Assembly (NCBI RefSeq): GCF_937936315.1
Contig: NZ_CALGWU010000040.1
Location: forward strand, 80,771 to 144,770
Length of the DNA stretch: 64,000 bases
Reading direction: 5' to 3'
Source of the DNA: an uncultured Capnocytophaga sp.
Lineage (GTDB): Bacteria > Bacteroidota > Bacteroidia > Flavobacteriales > Flavobacteriaceae
The notes beneath the pieces are model-generated. The model was not told where the DNA came from and ran no database searches. It saw nothing but the letters and a program-made list of their open reading frames with translations. The translations under genes were made by a program, and so were the position numbers. Each line of letters starts with the position of its first letter. The stretch's first letter is position 1. Shown here piece after piece: positions 49,840-57,044 of this stretch.

Positions 49840-50827
49840 AGCCCAAATGTCCGTTTTCTACATAGAGCGGAAAGGGTAAGTTATTAGTATACAATGCTCC
49901 AGTACCTAAACCTTGAGGCATTGGACTGCGAAGTGTGTACGTCCACTGTGCAATAGCATTGAGCCCTATATTGCTCTCCAAAGCTGAGGTTACCCACCAA
50001 CCTATACCCAATGTTTCGGCAAGCGTTATCCACTCTTCAGAACCTCGATAACCTCCTATGAGCGAAGGTTTTAAAATGATATACTGCGGTTGTATCTCTC
50101 TTAGAAGTCGTTGTTTTTCTTCAGAAGTAAATACCCCTATCAATTCCTCATCAAGGGCGATAGGCAGGGGTGTTTGTTCACATAGTTCAGCCATCGCTTC
50201 CCACTGTCCTGCGCGTATAGGCTGCTCGATAGAGTGCAATTGCAGGGCAGCTAATCGTTCTAAATACACCAGTGCTTCAGTTGCTTGAAACGCACCATTA
50301 GCATCCACCCTTATCTCTATATCACTTGCTGAAAACTCATTGCGCAAGGCTTTTAAAATACGATATTCCTCTTCAAAATCAATGGCGCCTATCTTCATTT
50401 TGATGCAACGAAATCCCTGAGCGAGTTTTTCTTTTATCTGCGCTTTCATAAAGTCGGGAGAGCCCATCCAAATAAGTCCATTGATAGGAATTGCGTCTTT
50501 TCCCGTTGTAAAAGCGGAAGGAAAAAGTTCGTACCACTGCGATGCCGCTACCGATCTAAAAGCCTGTTCCACACCGAATTGTATAGAAGGAAAGGCAACG
50601 AGTTCTTTGAACAATGCCTCTTCACCCAAATGCAGATGTTGTTCTACCCATAGCAGTTTAGCTTCATAATCAGGTACATCATCGGCACTCAATCCACGAA
50701 AGAGATTGCATTCCCCTATGCCTTTTTTGCCCTCTTGTTCTATTACCAAAAAAAAGGTTTCTTTGGAGGTAAGCACCCCTCTTGATGTCCCCGAAGGACG
50801 TTTAAAATTGAGAGTATGTTTAATCAT
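49802..50827 (-). CDS. menC: o-Succinylbenzoate synthase MenC
   Basis: 341-residue enolase-superfamily enzyme. Catalytic lysines are in CIKMKIG (KxK) and ILKPSLIGG, metal ligands in IRVDANGAF, SIEQP and ALDEEL. The start FKRPSGTSRGVLTSKETFFL is characteristic of the Bacteroidota MenC, which dehydrates SHCHC in menaquinone synthesis. Other men genes are not nearby, and related epimerases share the motifs, so a small doubt remains. Overlaps mnmD tail to tail by 38 bases. Confidence 0.87.
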   Translation of the reverse strand: MIKHTLNFKRPSGTSRGVLTSKETFFLVIEQEGKKGIGECNLFRGLSADDVPDYEAKLLWVEQHLHLGEEALFKELVAFPSIQFGVEQAFRSVAASQWYELFPSAFTTGKDAIPINGLIWMGSPDFMKAQIKEKLAQGFRCIKMKIGAIDFEEEYRILKALRNEFSASDIEIRVDANGAFQATEALVYLERLAALQLHSIEQPIRAGQWEAMAELCEQTPLPIALDEELIGVFTSEEKQRLLREIQPQYIILKPSLIGGYRGSEEWITLAETLGIGWWVTSALESNIGLNAIAQWTYTLRSPMPQGLGTGALYTNNLPFPLYVENGHLGFNPCERVTFPFS

Positions 50828-50831
50828 AATA

Positions 50832-51248
50832 TCAATTTGCTAATTCGCTAATTTTTAATTTTCTATGATTTTTATCTACTTGTATCAATTCGACTATAGT
50901 ATAAGTCTCTGGCAAGTATTTTTCAACTCTTTCTGCCCATTCAATAAAACACCAATCACCCGAATAGAGGTATTCTTCAAAGCCTATATCAAAAGCCTCT
51001 TCCTCATTTTTGATACGGTAGAAATCGAAGTGGTAAATCTTATCATTAGTGCCTTCATAAGGGTTCACCAAACTAAAGGTAGGGCTACTCACATTATCGG
51101 TACTGCCTAAAGCTCGTACCAAAGCCTTGATAAGGGTAGTTTTACCAAAGCCCATTCCTCCTTTGAAAATCACTACTTTGGATTGCAAATAAGGAAGAAT
51201 TTTTTCGGCAATGGTATCTATTTCGGATAAAGTATAAGTAAATTCCAT
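50832..51248 (-). CDS. tsaE: tRNA t6A biosynthesis ATPase TsaE
   Basis: 138 residues with P-loop FKGGMGFGKTTLIKAL, SSPTFSLVNPY, HFDFYRIK and FIEWAERVEKYLP, all standard for TsaE, which supports TsaB/TsaD in making threonylcarbamoyladenosine at tRNA position 37. The C-terminal KISELAN and stop are encoded by an ATTAGC-AATTAGC-AATT gene-border repeat. Starts its own transcript from 51271-51301. Confidence 0.94.
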   Translation of the reverse strand: MEFTYTLSEIDTIAEKILPYLQSKVVIFKGGMGFGKTTLIKALVRALGSTDNVSSPTFSLVNPYEGTNDKIYHFDFYRIKNEEEAFDIGFEEYLYSGDWCFIEWAERVEKYLPETYTIVELIQVDKNHRKLKISELAN

Positions 51249-51270
51249 AAGGTTTGTTCCTTTTATTGGG

Positions 51271-51301
51271 CAAAGGTAGTAATAATTGAGAAATTAGCAA
51301 A
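51271..51301 (-). promoter_or_regulatory. tsaE promoter
   Basis: Minus strand: TTTG (51301-51298), 19 bases, TACCTTTG (51278-51271). The -33 box is part of an AATTAGCAAATTAGCAAATT repeat. Confidence 0.75.
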
Positions 51302-51321
51302 TTAGCAAATTTTCTAATTAG

Positions 51322-51357
51322 CTGGTCGCAGTTTGACCAGTTAGGGGTGTATTTTTG
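51322..51357 (+). promoter_or_regulatory. Possible operator plus -7 box before nuclease pair
   Basis: Inverted repeat CTGGTC/GACCAG with 7-base gap overlaps where a -33 box would lie, followed by TATTTTTG. The palindrome could be the site of a dimeric regulator. The TTTG inside it is only 14 bases from the -7 box, so it is not a standard -33. Confidence 0.35.
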
Positions 51358-51569
51358 CCGCAGAAAAAGAAAGGTAAAACTTTTTCACACAAAAAGGAAT
51401 ACATATCCAAAAAAGTTTGTACATTTGTCGCGATTTAAAAGATAAATAGATATACGATAAAAGTATAAAAACATAACGATATAGCGTTTCGCTTTGATTT
51501 TCCTGTTCTGGAATACGACCAAACATTTCAATAACACAAGGAAAGCAAGTGCCGAGATGCCTGCCTTTA

Positions 51570-51647
51570 TAAGCGCAGGTATTCCTTTTTGCTTTTGTGT
51601 TAGCCTTTGGTCGGGCTCCAGACGAAGTAATAGGAAGCCTGCGCTTA
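51570..51647 (+). ncRNA. Long leader hairpin upstream of the nuclease pair
   Basis: A 78-base structured element ending 19 bases before the ATG. Outer stem TAAGCGCAGG / CCTGCGCTTA is perfect over 10 bases and continues as TTCCT / AGGAA after a small bulge; the apical 45 bases contain a possible TGG-CCA mini-stem around TCGGGCT. No T-run follows, so it is not a terminator. It could be a 5' UTR control element or a mobile repeat. No known riboswitch recognised. Confidence 0.45.
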
Positions 51648-51666
51648 AAATAAATATCAAAATAAT

Positions 51667-52881
51667 ATGAAAATACAAGAACTCCTAAATGATTTTAAAG
51701 AAATCAAAAAGCTGTACTATTCAGAAGGTAATTGCTTTAATTTTTTTCAATTTGTAGAAGATAAGTTTTGGAAAATCACTGAAACTAAACATAGTCGTAT
51801 TTTAGCTTTCTTTTTAAATCCAGAAGAAACTCACGGACAAGGAGGTACTTTCTTGAAACTTTTTCTTGACAAATTAGAATTTAACACAACTGACTTTAAC
51901 CCGAAGCTGTGGAGAGTATATGTAGAAAGAAATAATATTGATATTCTCTTGCAATCTGATCAAATTAGCATTGTAATTGAAAACAAATCTAATGGAGCTG
52001 AAAACCAATATAATCAGTTGTATCGCTATTGGGATAGTGCCATTTACCAATTTCATCATAAAGATCTTGAGAAAGCTGAAAATAAAAACTACTCTCGTAT
52101 TGTGTATCTACCTGATGGCTGGTGGTATGATCGTAAACCAACAGAACAAACTAAAAAGCGTCCTGATTATTTATCAGTAGAGGAATATCCTGAAAAACTT
52201 AATGAAAATATTATTACTACATGGACATACATAAAAGAAATAAATGAGTGGCTAACGGAATGTGCTAATAGTGTAAGTGAAACTAACATTATTAAGTACT
52301 TTATTAATAGCTATATAACTTACTGGAGCAAAACAAAATTAAAAGACAAACAATATATGCAGATTTTAAAAAACCACTTAGATACAGTTGAAGATTGGAA
52401 GAACCTCAATGAGATTATAAATCAGGCTCAAAACTTAAAATCTCAATGGATAGCAAACTTTGAGAAAGAAATAAAAGTTGAAAATCCCAATATTTTTTGG
52501 GGGCAAAGAAAGACATTATCTCCTTATGACTTCCGCTGGGGTATCAAAGGAAGTGATTGGACTGATATGTGTATCTTGTTCTATCCTTCTGAATATGGAC
52601 TTTCTATTTGGGGGCAAAAGTTCTATAAAGTAAAAGATAAATATAAAGCAGAACTTGAAGCAATCTTTAGTGAAGATTTTCAATGGATAGAGGATTCTAA
52701 TAGTAATTATGCTATGTGCCTGAAAGATGATTGTTTTGAATTTGATGAAGTTGATTTACCTTGGCAATTTTATGACAATGCTCAATTGGTAAAACGAATA
52801 AAAGAAGTAATTACCAAATATACAAACAATCCCAAAGTAGTTGAGCTTTTCAAAACAATAAATGTAGACCCTAAAGAGTAA
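51667..52881 (+). CDS. PD-(D/E)XK nuclease-like protein A (PDDEXK_4-like)
   Basis: 404 residues. Family signs: E39 before KHSRILAFFLNP, the core D92 in NNIDILL, then E105-N-K107 in IVIENKSNGAENQYNQL (D-x12-E-x-K followed by Q). The C-terminal half (about 220-404), with WGIKGSDWTDMCILFYPSEY, is not recognised and may bind a substrate or partner. Cytoplasmic. AT-richer than the flanks and followed after 5 bases by a second protein of the same family, so the two are surely co-expressed. A role in defence against phages or plasmids is inference. Confidence 0.75.
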   Translation: MKIQELLNDFKEIKKLYYSEGNCFNFFQFVEDKFWKITETKHSRILAFFLNPEETHGQGGTFLKLFLDKLEFNTTDFNPKLWRVYVERNNIDILLQSDQISIVIENKSNGAENQYNQLYRYWDSAIYQFHHKDLEKAENKNYSRIVYLPDGWWYDRKPTEQTKKRPDYLSVEEYPEKLNENIITTWTYIKEINEWLTECANSVSETNIIKYFINSYITYWSKTKLKDKQYMQILKNHLDTVEDWKNLNEIINQAQNLKSQWIANFEKEIKVENPNIFWGQRKTLSPYDFRWGIKGSDWTDMCILFYPSEYGLSIWGQKFYKVKDKYKAELEAIFSEDFQWIEDSNSNYAMCLKDDCFEFDEVDLPWQFYDNAQLVKRIKEVITKYTNNPKVVELFKTINVDPKE

Positions 52882-52886
52882 ACAGA

Positions 52887-54512
52887 ATGAAAAATATAAT
52901 ATCACTCTTCAAACATCTATCCAACATCAATAGGGCTTATGAAATAGTTAAAAAAAGTACTAATGAAGATTTTAATATTTTCTCTATCTTACGAATGGAA
53001 ACAGATGAAGTGAACACTCATTCTCGATTTATTGCAGAACTACTTAATCCTAAGGGAAGTCATTTTCAAGAAGAGAAATTTTTAGAATTATTTATAAAAT
53101 ACTTTAATTATCTAAAAAAAACAGAAGATAATAGTAACTTCTTGGGTGCTCCCATAGAATTAAACCCTAGAAAATCGATTATTGAAGTTGAAAAATACAT
53201 AGCACCCAAAACAGAAAAAGAAGGAGGGCGATTAGATATAGCTATCTCTGAAGGTAGAGAAAACTTTATTTGTATTGAGAACAAAATATATGCTGGAGAG
53301 CAGGAAAATCAAATGGAAAGATACTACAACTATGCTAAAAAAGCAGCTAAACAGCATCATATTTTCTTCTTAACGCTTTTTGGTGATAAGCCAAGTAGTG
53401 TTTATAGTGAAGATTGTATTATCTATAACATATCTTACAAAAAACACATTGTAGAATGGCTTGAACTTTGTAAAAAAGAAGTTGCTGATAATGCTATTAT
53501 TAGAGAAACTATTAACCAATACATCAATCTTATCAAAAAACTCACCTATCAAACTATTAACAAAGAAATGGAAAAAGACATTCAAGACCTCATTCTAAAA
53601 AACTATAGTGAAAGTAGTCTTATCTATAAAAGTTTTGAAAAGGCTATTTATAGTCCTATTAACACTATCATCGAAAATTTAAGCCATAAAATATCAAGTT
53701 ACTTACAAAATCAAAACTCTAAGTGGCATGTTTTTCATACAGGTACTCTTAACAGCCTAAGCGATAGAGGCAGAATATTCATAAAGCCTAAGTTTTTCAA
53801 TGATAATGGCAGTATTGCCATAGAAGAATTTAACCCGTTAACAACAGCTCAACACTTTGGACATAGAGTGTTTTATGGGTTATTCAACAAAAATCCTAAC
53901 CTCCAGATTCCTTTTCCTATGTCCTATCCAGAAAACAAGAAAGACGGATGGTTAAATTATGAATTTTGTCCTATTTTTGAAGGTATTGAATTAAAAACTG
54001 ACGAAGATAACTTCATTGATTTGCTTACTAATGAGACTAAAAAGCAGGAACTAACTGAGCACTTATACGAGAGTTTTATTCAGTACTTTGAAAAATATGC
54101 TGAGGACTATTTAAACTTTCTCAACGGTGAACAATTAGACCTTGACAACTTCTTAAATAATTCTATAAAAAAACTAAACAATATCAATCTCCATGAGATT
54201 TATTGTATTTTTGAAAATAGATTCAATATAAGCAATTATAAGAATGTTACTGAAAAATGGATTTATAATAATCGCTGTTTTGTTGTTGATTTTAATAATA
54301 GATTAGCTTGTGATCTCTATATAGAAAACGAAGAGATGTTTTTAGATTGCCTTCATAGAGACAATGAAGATATCAAATATTTAATCCCTACTAATTATGA
54401 AATAAGATCTGATACTCGTTATAGATTTTTTCTTAAGGGGGAAACTTTAGCGCAAAAATTCAAAGACTTTGAAGATAATTACATTAACTTCATAGATAAT
54501 AAAATAGTCTGA
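52887..54512 (+). CDS. PD-(D/E)XK nuclease-like protein B (PDDEXK_4-like)
   Basis: 541 residues. N-terminal nuclease domain with ETDEVNTHSRFIAELLNP (compare ETKHSRILAFFLNP in protein A), D117 in GRLDIAI, then E131-N-K133 in FICIENKIYAGEQENQMERY. All catalytic positions are kept. The C-terminal 300 residues, rich in Asn, Phe and Tyr, match nothing I know. It is larger than A and only the nuclease core is clearly shared, so the pair are paralogs with different accessory halves. Followed by a strong terminator. Confidence 0.75.
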   Translation: MKNIISLFKHLSNINRAYEIVKKSTNEDFNIFSILRMETDEVNTHSRFIAELLNPKGSHFQEEKFLELFIKYFNYLKKTEDNSNFLGAPIELNPRKSIIEVEKYIAPKTEKEGGRLDIAISEGRENFICIENKIYAGEQENQMERYYNYAKKAAKQHHIFFLTLFGDKPSSVYSEDCIIYNISYKKHIVEWLELCKKEVADNAIIRETINQYINLIKKLTYQTINKEMEKDIQDLILKNYSESSLIYKSFEKAIYSPINTIIENLSHKISSYLQNQNSKWHVFHTGTLNSLSDRGRIFIKPKFFNDNGSIAIEEFNPLTTAQHFGHRVFYGLFNKNPNLQIPFPMSYPENKKDGWLNYEFCPIFEGIELKTDEDNFIDLLTNETKKQELTEHLYESFIQYFEKYAEDYLNFLNGEQLDLDNFLNNSIKKLNNINLHEIYCIFENRFNISNYKNVTEKWIYNNRCFVVDFNNRLACDLYIENEEMFLDCLHRDNEDIKYLIPTNYEIRSDTRYRFFLKGETLAQKFKDFEDNYINFIDNKIV

Positions 54513-54537
54513 TATTAATCTTTATTATATATAACCT

Positions 54538-54569
54538 CCCCACTCCTAAAAAAGTGGGGATATTTTTTT
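54538..54569 (+). terminator. Terminator of the nuclease pair
   Basis: CCCCACT-cctaaaaa-AGTGGGG followed by ATATTTTTTTC. Confidence 0.88.
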
Positions 54570-54612
54570 CAAAAAACACCATCATCGGTCATATTTTGTC
54601 CATTTAATATTG

Positions 54613-54620
54613 TATCTTTG
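54613..54620 (+). promoter_or_regulatory. -7 box of the cREC gene
   Basis: TATCTTTG, 24 bases before the ATG at 54645; the nearest TTTG (54595) is only 14 bases upstream. Confidence 0.45.
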
Positions 54621-54644
54621 CCGTGTAATTTTTAAAGTAATACA

Positions 54645-54938
54645 ATGAATCTTTACTTAGATGACCTCCGTACTACTCCTGAGGGGTTTGAGCGGGTGTA
54701 TAGCTACGAGGAATTTGTAGCTTATCTTCAACATTATGGGTTGCCTGATTTTATCTCGTTTGACCACGATTTAGGCGAAGAGTTTTCGGGTTACGACTGT
54801 GCTAAATATTTAGTGGATTACTGCTTAGACCATCAGTTGCCTTTGCCCGATTTTGTAGTGCACAGCCAAAACCCTGTGGGCAAAGAAAATATTGAGCGGC
54901 TGCTAAATAATTTCAAAGAACAACAAAAACAATTTTAA
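54645..54938 (+). CDS. Small receiver-like protein, cyclic-phosphate-processing type (cREC)
   Basis: 97 residues resembling the cREC receiver-like family: MNLYLDDLRTTPEGF with paired Asp, FISFDHDLGEEFSGYDCAKYL, and the C-terminal VVHSQNPVGKENIERLL. These proteins are proposed to handle cyclic phosphate ends of RNA or nucleotides rather than take part in phosphorelay; the activity is a family prediction. It starts a new transcript after the nuclease terminator and precedes a WYL regulator by 34 bases. Confidence 0.8.
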   Translation: MNLYLDDLRTTPEGFERVYSYEEFVAYLQHYGLPDFISFDHDLGEEFSGYDCAKYLVDYCLDHQLPLPDFVVHSQNPVGKENIERLLNNFKEQQKQF

Positions 54939-54972
54939 AGGCAATTTAACTACTTAACACTTTTCACTTATT

Positions 54973-55881
54973 ATGGCAAAACCTATTCAAATAGCACGTT
55001 TGGTGCATATCATTAGATTGCTTACTACTCATAAAAATGGACTATCGGCTCAGAGTATTGCCGATTATTTAGCTGATGAAGGTGATGAATATGCTTTCAG
55101 TAACCGCACTATTCGCAGGGATTTCGACGATATATACATCGCTTTTGGTATTGACATCACCCTTAATGCAAAAGAAAAAGTATGGGCTATCAACCCCGAT
55201 AGCATTGCCAATAAACAAAGCATATTAGACCATCTGTTGTTAGTAGATGCGCACCGCAAGGCAAAAAATACAGGTACCCTCCTCTTAGAAGTACAACCTG
55301 AAAAGGGCTTGGAAATGCTCGATCCTATCCTTACTGCTATTTCTCAAAATGTATTGATTACCTTTGCTCATACTTCCTTTGGTTGGGAAACTACTAAAGC
55401 ATATCAGGTACTGCCTTATGCAGTGAAAGAATATCAAGGTCGTTGGTATCTCATTGCGACTGATAACAAACAGCCTATCAAACTCAAAGCTTTTGCTCTC
55501 GACCGTATCAACAATTTAGAGGTAACCGACATCCAAGTGAAACGCAAAAAAATAGATATGGAGTCGTTTTTTGATCATTTCTATGGGGTTGCCATTGCTG
55601 AAGGCGAGCCCTTGCAAAAGGTAATACTTTCCTTTGATTATGAACAAGGTAAGTATATCAAATCGCTAAAACTACATCCTTCTCAAGTAACTCTAATAGA
55701 TAATGAGGACGAACTACGTGTGCAACTCACTCTTGCTTTTCCTAATGGTAAAGCTCCCTACGATTTGGTGATGAAACTCTGTTCGTTTAGCTGTTCAGTA
55801 AAGATTATCGCACCTCAATCTTTAGCTGATGAGGTTGCTAACTACCATAAAGCTGCCTATGAACAGTATCAGTCCTCGTAA
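54973..55881 (+). CDS. WYL-domain transcriptional regulator
   Basis: 302 residues: N-terminal winged helix-turn-helix (about 1-70, GLSAQSIADYLADE, NRTIRRDFDDI), a middle WYL domain (about 125-215, VLPYAVKEYQGRWYLIATDN) and a C-terminal WCX-like segment. WYL regulators sense nucleic acid or nucleotide ligands and often control defence genes. It lies downstream of the nuclease pair and may regulate it, or itself, through the palindrome at 51322; that link is untested. Confidence 0.88.
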   Translation: MAKPIQIARLVHIIRLLTTHKNGLSAQSIADYLADEGDEYAFSNRTIRRDFDDIYIAFGIDITLNAKEKVWAINPDSIANKQSILDHLLLVDAHRKAKNTGTLLLEVQPEKGLEMLDPILTAISQNVLITFAHTSFGWETTKAYQVLPYAVKEYQGRWYLIATDNKQPIKLKAFALDRINNLEVTDIQVKRKKIDMESFFDHFYGVAIAEGEPLQKVILSFDYEQGKYIKSLKLHPSQVTLIDNEDELRVQLTLAFPNGKAPYDLVMKLCSFSCSVKIIAPQSLADEVANYHKAAYEQYQSS

Positions 55882-55921
55882 AAAAATCGTCGTTCGTAAG
55901 TCGTTATTCGTAATTATTTTT

Positions 55922-55929
55922 TACCTTTG
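55922..55929 (+). promoter_or_regulatory. aroB -7 box
   Basis: TACCTTTG, 21 bases before the ATG at 55951. Preceded by a CGTTCGTAAGTCGTTATTCG repeat with no clear TTTG. Confidence 0.45.
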
Positions 55930-55950
55930 CCCATTAGAAATAAAAAACTT

Positions 55951-57024
55951 ATGGGAACCACTACAATTGAAGCACAGAACTACTGCATATATTTTAACAA
56001 AGAAGGAACGCGTTTTATCAATCATTTGATAGCTGAGCGCCGCCCCTCTAAACTCTTCCTTTTAGTAGATAGCCATACTAACGAACACTGTTTGCCAGTA
56101 TTGCTCCCCGATTTGGCTACCGATATTCCGTTAGAAATCATAGAAATAGAAGCGGGTGAACCCAATAAAAACATCGATACTTGCACCCAAGTGTGGTATG
56201 CCCTTTCTGAATTGGGGGCTGACCGCAAGTCGTTGCTCATCAATATAGGTGGGGGCGTTGTTACCGATTTGGGGGGCTTTGTCGCCTCTACTTTTATGCG
56301 CGGTATCGATTTTATAAACGTGCCTACGAGTCTGCTGGCAATGGTTGATGCCTCAGTAGGTGGTAAAACTGGGGTAGATTTGGGTGCCTTAAAAAACCTT
56401 ATAGGAGTGATCAACAATCCGTTAGGGGTAGTGGTCGACACTCGCTTTTTGGCAACCCTACCTGCTGAAGAACTCCGCAGCGGAATGGCAGAAATGTTCA
56501 AACACGGTCTCATCAGTTCACCTGAATATTGGCAACAAATGTGTCAGCTAAATGAACTGCCCGTAGAATATTTGGGAGTGCTCATTCGTGAATCGGTAGT
56601 GATAAAAAATGAGGTTGTACGCCAAGACCCTACCGAAAAAGGTTTGCGAAAAACGCTGAATTATGGTCATACTTTGGGGCACGCGATAGAATCGTATTGT
56701 TTACAAAACCCTGAAAGAGAACGCTTGTTACACGGAGAAGCTGTTGCTATTGGAATGGTGCTCGCTACTTATCTTTCGGTAAAAGAATTGGGATTCCCGC
56801 AAGCTGAATGCGACCATATCAAAGCTGTTTTAGCTGAATACTTCCCCAAACAATCTTTTTCTAATGAAGAAATTACCGATATTTGTCAGCTGATGCGTTT
56901 TGATAAGAAAAACGTAGGGGGCAATGTTTATTTTGTGCTTTTAGAAGCCATTGGCAAACCAAAAATTGACTGTATTGTTCCTTTTGAAGAGATTTATAAG
57001 GCTTTTGAATATTACCTCAGTTAA
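55951..57024 (+). CDS. aroB: 3-Dehydroquinate synthase AroB
   Basis: 357 residues; converts DAHP to 3-dehydroquinate in the shikimate pathway, with NAD and a metal. NAD motif INIGGGVVTDLGGFVAS, VDASVGGKTGVD, then RKTLNYGHTLGHAIE and LHGEAVAIGM with metal-binding Glu/His. Start at 55951 chosen since the -7 box precedes it; a TTG at 55927 lies inside the promoter. Confidence 0.95.
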   Translation: MGTTTIEAQNYCIYFNKEGTRFINHLIAERRPSKLFLLVDSHTNEHCLPVLLPDLATDIPLEIIEIEAGEPNKNIDTCTQVWYALSELGADRKSLLINIGGGVVTDLGGFVASTFMRGIDFINVPTSLLAMVDASVGGKTGVDLGALKNLIGVINNPLGVVVDTRFLATLPAEELRSGMAEMFKHGLISSPEYWQQMCQLNELPVEYLGVLIRESVVIKNEVVRQDPTEKGLRKTLNYGHTLGHAIESYCLQNPERERLLHGEAVAIGMVLATYLSVKELGFPQAECDHIKAVLAEYFPKQSFSNEEITDICQLMRFDKKNVGGNVYFVLLEAIGKPKIDCIVPFEEIYKAFEYYLS

Positions 57025-57044
57025 TAACCATAACCAATAACTAT

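Larger units (their letters stand above)
51302..51666. other. Regulatory leader region before the paired nucleases
   Basis: About 365 bases without a convincing gene. It holds an inverted repeat CTGGTC-gcagttt-GACCAG (51322-51340) ten bases before a TATTTTTG -7 box (51350-51357), a second -7-like TACATTTG (51420-51427), and a strong hairpin next to the nuclease start. A minus-strand frame at 51385-51678 with two hydrophobic stretches exists but has no support. Confidence 0.5.

Noticed and set aside
51385..51678. Minus-strand frame of 97 codons with two hydrophobic stretches
   Set aside because: Runs through the leader hairpin and past the nuclease start; no promoter or family resemblance, so a structured leader explains it better. 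Kept only as a remote possibility.
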